DNA of 64,000 bases, taken from the NCBI GenBank assembly GCA_030549495.1, contig JAUIRK010000105.1, forward strand, positions 124,001 through 188,000, in the 5' to 3' direction. This stretch comes from Nectonema munidae. Its lineage: Eukaryota > Nematomorpha > Nectonematoida > Nectonematidae. This document shows, piece after piece, positions 11,967 through 23,479 of this stretch (positions within the stretch are counted from its first letter, which is position 1; the number at the start of each line of letters is the position of its first letter). The translations under genes were made by a program, and so were the position numbers. The notes beneath the pieces are model-generated. The model did no database searches. It saw nothing but the letters and a program-made list of their open reading frames with translations, and had not been told where the DNA came from.

Positions 11967-14200
11967 GTAAGCCTTCTTATTTTTTCCTTTTTCTCGCACC
12001 AACCTTCCTGCCTCCTCTCTCTCTTTTCAGCAGAGACGACTTCTACCGCATTCCTGAGCTAGCCATCAATCCCCTGGCGGAGCGAATTGTATCGTCTTTT
12101 TTAAAGGAGGGCGACGATGAACGAGTCAACTTCCGGCAGTTCATCCTGATGCTCGCTCGCTTTCGCCCACTCTCCAAAAAGAAGGAAAACCTACTTAACT
12201 CGAAGGAGGAAAAGTTGAAGTGTAACTTCTTTCATTTTTCGCGCTGACCCTGTTTCCTTTCTCATTTGGTCATGTTTTCCAGGAAAGTTAAATTGAAGTC
12301 AAAATGATGCTAAAATATAAATTGAGTAAAATATAGGTCTACGGAGGCTATCTTCTTTCCCAACTCTTAATTATCCAGATACAATGTCAGAAGCCATGAT
12401 TTATTTTAATTCGTTTGATCTTGATACGGAGTACTGTCTAAATTTAAAAGCTCATGCTCCAGTTCCGTTAAAATTATTCACGTAGTTCTAGCTTCACTTC
12501 TGGGTCCCACCTAATTTATCTAAGAAAAGCGATTACAAAATCTAAAAGTTGGCCCTCATTTAGGACAAAAGTCTTGTTACAATATTTTTGGATGACGGAA
12601 TGTTCTTATTGTCTGTTTCAGCTTAACACATCAAAACCTTTTCTAATATAACTTTTGTAGTCTAATAAAAATGAAAAGAAACAATAATTGATTATTTGAT
12701 CCAAATTACAAAGTAATGCAATTTCTATAGAAAGCGTTTTCATTGACATATACATTGAAAGTATGTTGATTACGCTTCATGTAAATTTTGGAAAGGAAAT
12801 TTAATTGGAACTTCAATTAAAAAGTATTTGTTCTAAGAAATGAAATGGCTTTGAGCAATTCCTCTTTAATTGAAGCCTTCAAATGCGAGGTTGTTGTTTA
12901 CAACGTAGAAAAGGCCTTTTTACACCAACTTGGCTAGGAATCATAACTTCTAAGAGCTTTTCAGGCTGAAAAGAATTAATCTTGGTGTTGCAAAATGTTA
13001 TGCGGCCTTTTTATACTCCTTATCACTTCTCAGAACATAACAAGTACTTCTAGAAGAGGTTCTCTAAATTTTGCCAAATTCGGTACATCTTTATAACCTT
13101 GAGAAGATAAAATACTTCTGGGTGCATGAGTTCGAAATCCACCAGCAACTACTGATTTTAAAATGAACGAAGAGAGTGAGATTAGTGCCTCCTATGCACA
13201 GCCTTTCGAATGTAGGCCTAGATTTTTCATTCGATTCTTCTTATAGGATTACAAGTGAGAAGAGGTCTATTTTATCCAGCCAATCACCTGCAGAAACTCA
13301 AACAGAATAAATAAATCGCCCCTTGAAATTAGAAATGTTTCGCTCCTTAAACTGCTGAGATAATAATGTATTTCCTGCCAGTGTGCTCATTTTGCCAATT
13401 ACTTGCACAATTTTTGTTGCAACACTTCCATCGCTTCAAACTGCAATCCTCGTGATCCCTTTGCTACTACAAGAGCTGGAGAATGTGAATATTTTCCAAG
13501 TGAGATTTCTAACCTGTCAATATTATCAGTATTTATCTTTTCGTGCCTATAAAAATTATCCATGATTTGATCTTGAATTATGAGGTAGTTTTTATCTAGC
13601 GATCTGTAGACCTTGAAGTTAGGGACTCTGCAACTTCATTTACGAAGTGGTCATAATCCAATTTAAAGAGAACAAATCGGAAGTTAGGGTCAAGGATATT
13701 TTAGTAGCCAGCGAATTCGGTTTGTCATGGAAATCACGGTTCACTGGGGATGAGTTAAAGGCGAAAAATCGTGAGAGGCGATTTATTGCGTTTTTATATA
13801 GAGTTTGGCTTTCTTAAAAAAAGATATGTTTGCGTGTACGTGGCCATTTTTGTATACTTGTTCAAGATATTTAAAGATTAGTGAGTAGGTGCATTGTTTT
13901 GTGTTTTAAGTCGCCTTTAACCTCTACGACTTGGACAGAGATGGGACGATTTCGCGCGCAGAGCTAATCGAGATTCTGAAGATGATGTGCGGCGCGAACA
14001 TCACGGACGAGCAGATCGGCAACATCGCCGACAGGACCCTGCACGAGGTGGACCTGGACAAGAATAAATCGATTTCGTATGATGAGTTCAAAACGGTTCG
14101 CATACGCTTTCTCTCTCTCTTCTTTTCACGCTTTATTTTTTCGCAGGCCCTCGAGCACACGAACATCGAGCAGAAAATGAGCATCCGCTTCCTCGACTGA
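11894..14200 (+). CDS. CHP1: Calcineurin B homologous protein (CHP1-like EF-hand protein)
   Basis: CHP proteins are N-myristoylated EF-hand proteins that bind Na+/H+ exchangers at the plasma membrane and help them fold and respond to calcium. Four exons fit in phase: 11894-11966, 12031-12221, 13911-14095 and 14147-14200 (stop TGA). Their introns begin GT and end AG and are 64, 1689 and 51 bp long. The protein reads LRLYSRFTSLDK, FYRIPELAINPLAERI and VNFRQFILMLARFRP, followed by two canonical EF-hands, DLDRDGTISRAE and DLDKNKSISYDE, and it ends IEQKMSIRFLD. This matches human CHP1 along its length. Both C-terminal EF-hands keep all oxygen-bearing loop positions, so calcium binding is expected. 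The myristoylated MG... exon was not found; it must lie further upstream. CHP2 or another paralogue cannot be excluded. Confidence 0.92.
12031..12221 (+). CDS. CHP1: CHP-like gene, second recognised exon
   Basis: Acceptor TTTTCAG, donor GTAACT at 12222. Encodes RDDFYRIPELAINPLAERIV, VNFRQFILMLARFRP and a lysine-rich stretch. The final T joins TC of the next exon to give the Phe of FAFNLYDLD. Confidence 0.9.
13911..14095 (+). CDS. CHP1: CHP-like gene, third recognised exon (both EF-hands)
   Basis: Acceptor TTTTAAG, donor GTTCGC at 14096. Encodes AFNLYDLDRDGTISRAEL, then MMCGANITDEQIGNIADRTL, then DLDKNKSISYDEFKT. Confidence 0.92.
14147..14200 (+). CDS. CHP1: CHP-like gene, last exon
   Basis: Acceptor TCGCAG. 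Encodes ALEHTNIEQKMSIRFLD and the stop. The preceding 51-bp intron is a multiple of three and has no in-frame stop. Confidence 0.93.
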   Translation, partial: ALEHTNIEQKMSIRFLD

Positions 14201-14251
14201 CCACATTCCTTCTTCTTCTTCCTAATATTTTTTGGCGCTAAAATTAATATA

Positions 14252-14257
14252 AATAAA
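14252..14257 (+). terminator. Polyadenylation signal of the CHP-like gene
   Basis: AATAAA 51 bp after the stop codon, within an AT-rich 3' flank. Confidence 0.6.
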
Positions 14258-16270
14258 AATCCTCAACACTTTTTCTTTGTAAACAAATCGTATAATTTGT
14301 AGTCTTTATTTCAAAGTAACAAAACTATATTAAACATCATTGGATATACTCAAAAAATCTTTTCTTTTTAATCAAGACTTCTTGAATCTTTTCTTAATTT
14401 CGAAACATGAAAAAAATTAAGAATGCTTTATTCAATTAATTCAGAATTTATGAGCGTTACTTCTTTAGTATTCGATATCATTTAGGCTCTCAAATCTACG
14501 AAATATTTTGCCAAGTCCAGAAGGATACCTCTCCAAAAAATACTCACTCCCTAATCAAAGTTAAGATTGCCCTCCCCAAGAATATTATCTCAGTGTTTTA
14601 TGTTCATACACGATAATGACTAAATAGGAAAATTGTGCACATTTTTAAAATGTTCTAATCGAGCAGTGAAATTCTTGCGCTTATTCAATCTTTTGAATTT
14701 ATCCTTTATTCTAAACTCTGCTGAATAACAAACTTTAATTTCTTGACCATGAACGAAGAGCCTTTCGTAATCCTACCTAAAAATCTTGAGCTCACCTCAA
14801 AAGTGGGAGCGAAAATATGCAACTCTGACTCTGAGTCCAATTATAATACTACTCGAAAAACTTGAAATATTTAAAAGCAACCTTTACTTCCCGCTTAGAC
14901 TAAATAAGAGCATCTCATTATGCTTAGGGGCCAATTCTAAATGGTCTCATATTTTTCACGTTTACATGATTTGAAGAGAGCTGTTTTAAAAAATTGTTTC
15001 TCACAAACCTCTGCCTATTTCGGTAATATCTTAGAACTTAAAGCCTAAAAAATCTCAGTTATCTCGTTATAGATTTATAAAAAGTTCATCTGTCTCATTA
15101 GTTTGATTTTAGTGTAAATTAAAACATAATATAATTGCATGTACTGCTAGAGAATATTGTAACTGATTCCATACGAATTGGTCAAGGATATTCGAATGTC
15201 CATTTCACTGCTCCAGTTCAAGTTAAGCAAGAACTCGGCGATTCGTCTGTTTCTTTGACAAGCCAGGCAAAATCAACCGACCGTTTTCCTGATTTATGGA
15301 AACGTAATGCTAAAAGCAGTTGCTTCTGCCAAATGTAAGAAGATGGAAATTCAAGCGAAGAGACTGCGAGACTTGTGCAATTTACAACACAAGCGTTGCT
15401 GCTGTAAACGCCATAGAGGAAGTGGATGTGAAGAAGCGTGAGATGGAGAAGAATGTTCAATGTCCAATCCTATTTCGACTCCTAAATTTTATCAGATACC
15501 GACTCCTGTCCCTCTAAAATCTACGACTGCGTAGTTATAAATAACAATGGGGAAGGCAGTGTATGCATTTGCTATCAATTTAAGTTTTTGAGTCTTCTAA
15601 GATTTTACCAAGTATTTGAGAATTGAAATTTTTGTCTCTCCTTTGTGAGAAGCGTGTCACCATGTGACTGAAATGCTTCCTTAACTTACTACATCAATAG
15701 TTACAAGACTAAATTAAATCAATCTCAAATAGGTGTTAGGCCGCGTATCTGTGTCTTTTCACATGTTCAATCCTTCTCTGATATCCAACTTTATAATCAT
15801 TTTGTCATCAAAGCATTGTGTGACTTTAGGTCAAAAAACGAAGGAAATTGGGTTGTCGCCTAGACAAAGTTCAAAGGATTTGTCAGTCTTGTGATATAAA
15901 AAACAAGATGATGGTGGGAAAAGATTTCTTATTTGCGAAATTGGCACCAAGTTTTCTGATGAAAATTTTCACGAAAATACGGTTACTTTGCAGGGTTTAT
16001 GAACATGCATTCCAACACTCATGCTACTCTTTGCATTAAGTAAATTGAGCTAAGGTTTTATGGCCGAATGCCCTTCATCGCGCCAACCATTTTGTTTTCA
16101 GGATTGGGAACACTCCCAGTGATATCTAAGTGAGGAGTTGATGCTCTCAAAAATAAGCTGCACATCATCACAATCAATAAAGAAATGTCTAAGAACAAAC
16201 TTTTTCTCAGTAAACGTATTCTTTTTTGTCAGATTTTTAAAAATTGAATGTAATGGATATTTTGAAATAT
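14258..16270. other. Intergenic sequence with a coding-like island at 15130-15530
   Basis: Most of it is AT-rich without features. Around 15130-15530 G+C rises to exon-like levels and overlapping frames of 65-80 codons exist on both strands. One + frame reads AKCKKMEIQAKRLRDLCN and another NAIEEVDVKKREMEKN. Neither is a family I know, and no consistent splice pair links them. It may be an unknown exon or a decayed repeat. Confidence 0.35.
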
Positions 16271-16279
16271 CCAAGGATT

Positions 16280-18780
16280 CTATTTCTTTTTCTAGTATAA
16301 ACATTCAATCCATTAATTCTAAATACCTTTCGTTTACTGTTTTTCTTGATTGAATTTTGAAGTCCATAAAACATTTTTTCACATAATAACACTTCAGGAA
16401 ACATTCAATCAATTTTGTTTCTCATCCTTCTCCCCAATCTACGCACAGAGGTTTGGGATTTTTGATTCATGAGAGCATTAATTTTGCCACTTACCCTTTT
16501 TAACACTAGAATGGGACTTATTTTCTCTAAAAGTATATGTCGAAAAAAATGAAAGTTTCATATTGGTTCATAATGTATATAGAGCAGTCCACTATACGAA
16601 TACACAACTATTGTCTTTTAATGAAGAATTTCTTTTATTTTTGGAAACTACATCTAAATTCAGAAATAACATTATCATGGGAGATTTTAATTTGAATTTG
16701 CTTAAAGTAGGATATAGCAAGCACATTCAAAATTTTATTGAAGCTTTTATTTCCTATTCTTACATCCTACATTTAACAAACCTACTCGATTAGATTCTAA
16801 TTCTCTTTTAGACAATATTTTCATCCCTGACAATCTTGAATATTTTACATCAGACATACTTTTGACAAAATAGCTAATCATCATCATCCATTTTGCCTTC
16901 TAGACCTGGTTATTGTTCCCAAAGAGTCGGGGTCAACCAGTTTCCTGCAACAACTACGCCATTTCATTCTTTCTTTAGCATCACTTCGCACAAGCTTTCT
17001 TTTTTCCATATCTCTCTCTACTGCTAATAAAACTCATATATCCACCCCTCAAACCAAAAAAATAATTAAGTTTCAAAAACTTTACAATCTTCTTAAGATG
17101 AACCTTGGGAAATAATTATTAATTCGAATTCATCTTGTGATCGCGTTCTTCTTCTTCTTATCCAGGTTGAACAGCTTCGTTGATAGGTGCTCGATTCATA
17201 TGGAAAATAAAAATAAGTGGATACCTTCTGAATTACTTGTGAAAATAAAACAAGGATTTCCTTTATAAAAAATTATAAGATATAAAAAACATGAGGTTTC
17301 TTCCATGATTAAAGAGTCTTTTACTCTTTTTTGCAAATTGGTAAAAAAAAAAAAGAAGATATATGGGAAGCCAAGAGAGCTTATTACTCCTATTTTTTGA
17401 ATCCAATAGGGGAGAACAAAGTTATATGGAAGAAAATAAATTTCTTCAGAAATAAAAAAGTTGACCTCAGTCAAAATAAAAGAGGAGGAAAAAATTATAA
17501 ATAATGATGTCAAAGTTTCAGCAGCATTTTACCAATAAACTGGGAAATTTTCTGATACAATCTCTGAGCTTCCATTTAATATTCCTAATACTTTCTTCAG
17601 GTTTCAAAATGATGTGTTGATAAGTATTCAAAATCTTTAAATTATAGAAAGCGGAGATATCTTCTAAGTTGATAAAATATTCTGCTCCCTTAATTATAGC
17701 TTAATTCATGGGTGTATTGAAGAAGCCATTTTTCCAGATAGTTTGAAAATTTCAGAAATCCCCACAGTATACAAAAAGGGCGATAAATCTTGTATTGAAA
17801 ACTACAGGCCAGTTTCTCGTGCACCAATCATATCTAAAATACTTGAAAAAAATTTTTTGACAGAATTTATTCTTATTTTGAACTAAATAACTTGTTTTTT
17901 CCACACTAATTTGCATTTCGTAAATTTTATTCAATTGATAAATTACGCTCATTATTTATCGAAGATGTTTTTCATCAGTATAATCATTGATTGTCTGCAG
18001 CATATCTAGATTTAAAAAGTGCATTCGATTCACTAATTATTATTATAAACACCCTTTTGAAAAACTAATTTTTATGGTTTTGATTACCACTGATCAATGA
18101 AATTAATTTACTCATTTCTAATGACTAGAAAATCATATGTTGAAAAGACATTTCTTTCCATATGAACAAATTTTGCTCAAATATGTATATTTATGCCGGT
18201 GACATCACATTTCTCTTTGAAATCACTGAACTCAATGATTTTCATTCTGTAAATAAAAATCATAAATGAAATTTTAGTAAAGAATAGCTTAACCCTGTCT
18301 CAACCAAAATGCAGGGTTTTGTATTTTCAGCACCCTTTTAAAAGCTTGAATGGAATTGAGCAGATTCCCATAAGTATTGATGGTGTAGAAATTCACCACT
18401 ATGTAGAAAACTACAAGCTTCCTGGAATATCTATTGATAATAAGCTTTCATGGAAATCTCATATTAACTCTATCATTATAAAACTGAATTATTCTTTATC
18501 TCTTTTTCGCTCGTTAGATTTCCTTCCATTGAACAAAAAAATATTACTATACAAATCCTTGGTTCAGCCTTTTTTGAATGATTCATTAGTAATCTTTTTT
18601 TCGGCTGATATTATTCATTATGAAATAGAGTAGCTATAGACTATAACTTCCCCGAGCTAAAAGTATGTTTTGTAAACAAGCACTTTCTTATAAGTTACCT
18701 TAAATTGCTTCCTCTTATTTGTGAGTGTTTCGTATCGGTCGATTCAATTTTACTGCTAACTTAAAATCTATTTTTATAAA
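16280..18780 (+). mobile_element. EN-RT LINE, + strand, heavily decayed
   Basis: In order on the + strand: INIQSINSKY near 16300 (endonuclease start), RGLGFLIHESINF near 16450, an IIMGDFNLNLLK block near 16680, SNSLLDNIFIPDN near 16800, CIENYRPVS with SKILEKNF near 17790-17850, and in ORF 18319-18633 the post-catalytic block YKLPGISIDNKLSWKSHIN. The motif order is that of the LINE at 2186-4330, and several blocks are nearly the same, so it is the same family in the opposite orientation. Many stops and frame changes, so it is long dead. Confidence 0.82.
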
Positions 18781-18789
18781 AAACTAATG

Positions 18790-19965
18790 GCTGCTACATA
18801 TGTTTGAATTTATAAATTTAGCCTTAGTATTACCAAGATTAAAAGACATTGAATAACCGGAATTTGCAGAGTTACAAAACTTCCAAGCGATGTTTTAATG
18901 CGCTTTTGCATGACATTCCTGTTCCCATCTTTTAAAGTTCATATTGTTCTCGCTTTGAAATCAGCAAGGTTTCAGGTAAGAAGTGGGAAAAATCAAGTCA
19001 CTTATTACAACCCTTCAGGTCCAAATATTCATCAAAAGATCGAAATTAAAATGTCTTCGCGAAGCAACAACTCTTTCTTTCTCATTCCACAGATACGATA
19101 CTAACAAGGCCTCCAAAGATATCAACCATACATACCCTCTTTCCGCCCAGCTATTCAAAGCACTATCGTTGCAATAATAATGTTAATATCTTTAAGTAAA
19201 CACTCTTTCTTTATATTTTGTATGTTCAAACGCTCGCTATACCATTTTCCTTGATGCGTCTACAAATGAGGAAATGTGCAAGATTGCATAAGACCTTGCA
19301 ACTTGTATGTGAGCAAATGATAAAAGGTTTTCATAGCGTGTCTTTAAACCTCGCTCATTGTGTGGAAAGCCAGTAGGCCTCTGTGAGTAAGCGTATATAC
19401 AATATACATGCCCATCATGTGATAGAATAGGAAGGTGCAGCGCTTTATCCAAGCCATTAACACTCAAAATTATTATTCAATATCTTTTTTTACAAAACTA
19501 GAGCAAGCATGCGTGTTGTCAGTCTAAGGAACAAAGTACATTTTCAAATAGCGACCATGTCCAGGGGCACACCGCAAATGTGTTTTAGAAGGACGCTTGG
19601 TTACCAACAGGAAAAGCATATCGTTCCCAATAATTCTGGTCATCGACTTTTTTAGACGTTTTTCGTCTCATTCCCTCCACTGAAAAAATTGGCTCATAGC
19701 TAAAAATGTTGATAAAAATATTTTACTGTTTCTGGAGCTTTGTGTGTCTAGAAATAAAGCGACTGCTGAAAATTAACATTAAATATTTTCTGACAAGTGA
19801 CAAGAGAGACAGGTGTTCAAGTTTTTATTTATAAATTCTTTTTATGTTGTATTTTTCTGTCTTCTGTCCTATAATTTGATTTGTATCGAAATAATATGAT
19901 TTTTATTTAGTATTTTAATCAAGTGACCTACGATTAAAGTTGAAAGAGTAAAGCTATTTTTCTTG
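18790..19965. other. Intergenic sequence, nothing recognised
   Basis: A - strand 76-codon frame (19237-19467) and + frames at 18898-19177 show no motif I can place. 19540-19700 is a little GC-richer and may be decayed repeat. Confidence 0.4.
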
Positions 19966-19969
19966 TAGG

Positions 19970-20880
19970 CACTGTGCGTGAAACAGACTTTGAACGTTTT
20001 AGTCCACTTCCATCTAAGAAATGCATCTTGGAAAGGCTTTTTAAAAAATTAAGAAAATCGATTAGTCAATCTTGCGAAAATGTGGCAGACAAAGTTGTAT
20101 GCATTTGGAGCGTTGCAAGCCTTTTTACATCTCATAAACCCCATGTTGCAAATAAATTCGCTATATTTATGAAAAACATGAAACATTGATGAAGAATAAA
20201 GGACTCGAATCTGCCATACAAATGGAAAAAAATAAAAGAGTTCAGGAAAAAATTGAATAGGTAGTTTGATATCGCACATTCACAACTTAGCACACTTAGA
20301 AAAAACAAAGAAGATTTGGCCTTTAAGATCAAAGACCAAGAAAAATATTTATTGCAAAAGAAGACAAAAAAATTTCAAAAAAAAATTGAAAAGAAAAAAT
20401 AGAGATGAGTTTTACAAGAAATGTTTAGAAGAGGCTGAAAGAGTCATTGAAAAAGAAGCCGTTGAAGAAGACAATACTTTTCTTGAATCATCCTAAAACG
20501 CTGATACGCAGGTTGTAGTTCCAGCATTGGTAGCTGCAGGTGTCAACATTAACAAAATACCCCTTTGACATCGTCCATACATGGACCAAGGAAAAAAGAT
20601 GGCGCCCCAATACTCCATTAAGTACACTTCGACGTGAAATTACTTGCAAACACTGTTGGAGAAAAGTCAGAGTCCCAGGATGGAAGGAAGTAACAGGCGT
20701 TATTGCCGTAAAAGATACAGGTGAACGAGTAGTTACCCTTCCAACCAATTTTAATTCCATTATTACAGCAAATGAAGCAGACAAACAATTTCTTTTACAA
20801 ACAGTAGAGTACCATAGAAAACAGTGGTTTCTTCAAATAAATGCGCTTTTATCTGAATTGACTGTTTTTGATATTTGACT
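19970..20880 (+). pseudogene. Broken gene of a multicopy family of unknown function (FDIAHS / FLLQ-VE-HRK type)
   Basis: Recognisable blocks on the + strand are WKKIKEF near 20225, FDIAHSQLSTL near 20270, and in the 112-codon frame at 20540-20878 the stretch NEADKQFLLQTVEYHRKQ near its end. I recall this pattern (FDIAHCDAL... and INDTAERG...FLLQVVE.HRK) from repetitive genes in arthropod and cnidarian genomes, sometimes labelled Cc8L18.2-like. The function is unknown and a transposon or mobile-element origin is likely. The copy is broken in several places. A second fragment of the family lies at 37730-38160. The family name is from memory. Confidence 0.5.
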
Positions 20881-21097
20881 CTCTTTATGCATGCTTCATT
20901 AGCGTTAAAGGCATACGAGCTCACGTCGTGGTACACCAACCGTTTTTTAGGAACAAATAACGAAATATTTTTAGTTTTTATTTTTCATTTTAATTCAAAA
21001 ATAAAACCTTTGTGAAATTTTGACTGCTTTGAGGGTAGGGAAAATGTTCGTTGAGAAGCTCGAGATTTTGCACAATTTACTTTTGCTAGTGTGCAAC

Positions 21098-23466
21098 GCA
21101 TGGTGGCTAAAGTGGGAAAAAGTATCATCGATAATTTCAGATAAAACAATTGGGATTGCAGGAAAAAGCAAAGTATACAGAGTAAGACCAGCGATGATGT
21201 ATTCAGCGGAGACATGGCCAGTGAAAAAGACACAAGAAAACAAACTAAATGCAAAGTATACAGAGTAAGACCATCGATGATGTATTCAGCGGAGACATGG
21301 CCAGTGAAAAAGACACAAGAAAACAAACTAAATGCAAAGTATACAGAGTAAGACCATCGATGATGTATTCAGCGGAGACATGGCCAGTGAAAAAGACACA
21401 AGAAAACAAACTAAATGCAAAGTATACAGATTAAGACCAGCGATGATGTATTCAGCGGAGACATGGCCAGTGAAAAAGACACAAGAAAACAAACTAAATG
21501 CAAAGTATACAGAGTAAGACCAGCGATGATGTATTCAGCGGAGACATGGCAGTGAAAAAGACACAAGAAAACAAACTAAATGAAAGTATACAGAGTAAGA
21601 CCAGGATGATGTATTCAGCGGAGACATGGCAGTGAAAAAGACACAAGAAAACAAACTAAATGCAAAGTATACAGAGTAAGACCAGGATGATGTATTCAGC
21701 GGAGACATGGCCAGTGAAAAAGACACAAGAAAACAAACTAAATGCAAAGTATACAAGTAAGACCAGGATGATGTATTCAGCGGAGACATGGCAGTGAAAA
21801 AGACACAAGAAAACAAACTAAATGCAAAGTATACAGATTAAGACCAGGATGATGTATTCAGCGGAGACATGGCCAGTGAAAAAGACACAAGAAAACAAAC
21901 TAAATGCAAAGTATACAGAGTAAGACCATCGATGATGTATTCAGCGGAGACATGGCCAGTGAAAAAGACACAAGAAAACAAACTAAATGCAAAGTATACA
22001 GATTAAGACCAGCGATGATGTATTCAGCGGAGACATGGCCAGTGAAAAAGACACAAGAAAACAAACTAAATGCAAAGTATACAGAGTAAGACCAGCGATG
22101 ATGTATTCAGCGGAGACATGGCCAGTGAAAAAGACACAAGAAAACAAACTAAATGCAAAGTATACAGAGTAAGACCAGCGATGATGTATTCAGCGGAGAC
22201 ATGGCCAGTGAAAAAGACACAAGAAAACAAACTAAATGCAAAGTATACAGAGTAAGACCAGCGATGATGTATTCAGCGGAGACATGGCCAGTGAAAAAGA
22301 CACAAGAAAACAAACTAAATGCAAAGTATACAGAGTAAGACCAGCGATGATGTATTCAGCGGAGACATGGCAGTGAAAAAGACACAAGAAAACAAACTAA
22401 ATGCAAAGTATACAGAGTAAGACAGCGATGATGTATTCAGCGGAGACATGGCCAGTGAAAAAGACACAAGAAAACAAACTAAATGCAAAGTATACAGAGT
22501 AAGACCAGCGATGATGTATTCAGCGGAGACATGGCCAGTGAAAAAGACACAAGAAAACAAACTAAATGCAAAGTATACAGAGTAAGACCAGCGATGATGT
22601 ATTCAGCGGAGACATGGCCAGTGAAAAAGACACAAGAAAACAAACTAAATGCAAAGTATACAGAGTAAGACCAGCGATGATGTATTCAGCGGAGACATGG
22701 CAGTGAAAAAGACACAAGAAAACAAACTAAATGCAAAGTATAAGAGTAAGACCAGGATGATGTATTCAGCGGAGACATGGAGTGAAAAAGACACAAGAAA
22801 ACAAACTAAATGCAAAGTATAAGAGTAAGACCAGCGATGATGTATTCAGCGGAGACATGGCCAGTGAAAAAGACACAAGAAAACAAACTAAATGCAAAGT
22901 ATACAGAGTAAGACCAGCGATGATGTATTCAGCGGAGACATGGCAGTGAAAAAGACACAAGAAAACAAACTAAATGAAAGTATACAGAGTAAAAGGATGA
23001 TGTATTCAGGGAGACAGAGAAAAGAAAAAAAAAAAAAATGCAAAGTATACAGAGTAAGACCAGCGATGATGTATTCAGCGGAGACATGGCCAGTGAAAAA
23101 GACACAAGAAAACAAACTAAATGCTACTGAAATGAGGATGTTAAGATGGATGACAGGAAAAACAATAAAATACAAAATTGAAAACAATACAATCAGAAAG
23201 GTAACTAAAATCGAAAAAGCATCATAGAAAGTAGACTCAGATGGTATGCCCACATAATGAGGAAAGATTAGGATCATATAGGAAAAGTGGTGAATATTGA
23301 AATAAAAGGGAAGAGGAAGGCTGAAGCTCAGATGGTTTGATTGTTTAAGAAAGGATTTCAAAGCTAAAGATCGTGATGGAAATGATGTCTGGGATAGACA
23401 AGAATGGAGAAAGAAAATCAAAAACATTGACAACATAGAAAATGCGAAACGATGAAGAAGAATCTA
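21098..23466 (+). mobile_element. 5'-truncated RTE-like LINE with an internal tandem array
   Basis: A 13-bp duplication GCTAGTGTGCAAC flanks it (21085-21097 and 23467-23479). The insert begins inside the RT ORF, reading AWWLKWEKVSSIISDK, then VRPAMMYSAETWPVKK, and after the array TEMRMLRWMTGKT, SRLRWYAHIMRK, DRQEWRKKIKNIDNIENAKR and a stop. It ends ATGAAGAAGAATCTA. These blocks are the C-terminal region of RTE-type RT proteins. A stop soon followed by a short ATGAAG-like tail is typical of RTE. Frameshifts in 23220-23340 show it is dead. Almost all its length comes from the 83-bp array, so the inserted LINE piece was only about half a kilobase. Confidence 0.88.
21166..23122 (+). repeat. 83-bp minisatellite derived from LINE reverse-transcriptase sequence, about 24 copies
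   Basis: Each unit runs from AAAGTATACAGAGTAAGACC through GATGTATTCAGCGGAGACAT to AACAAACTAAATGC. Successive units are 83 bp apart (for example 21249 and 21332, or 22070 and 22153). Translated, one unit gives VRPAMMYSAETWPVKKTQEN, which is normal LINE protein, and the last unit runs straight into the single-copy LINE continuation (ATEMRMLRWM). Because 83 is not a multiple of three the frame changes at every unit, so the array is not coding; the many 61-codon frames over it are artefacts. Units differ by few substitutions. Several lack one or two bases (GGCAGTG for GGCCAGTG, CCAGGATG for CCAGCGATG), mostly in 21540-21850 and 22730-23030. Confidence 0.95.
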
Positions 23467-23479
23467 GCTAGTGTGCAAC

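Noticed and set aside
15130-15530. New host gene with frames on both strands
   Set aside because: No start, consistent splice sites or recognisable domain; kept only as a coding-like island.
21166-23122. Regular array resembling a CRISPR or a repeated peptide gene (many 61-codon frames)
   Set aside because: The units are contiguous 83-bp copies with no unique spacers, they derive from a LINE ORF, and the frame shifts at each unit.
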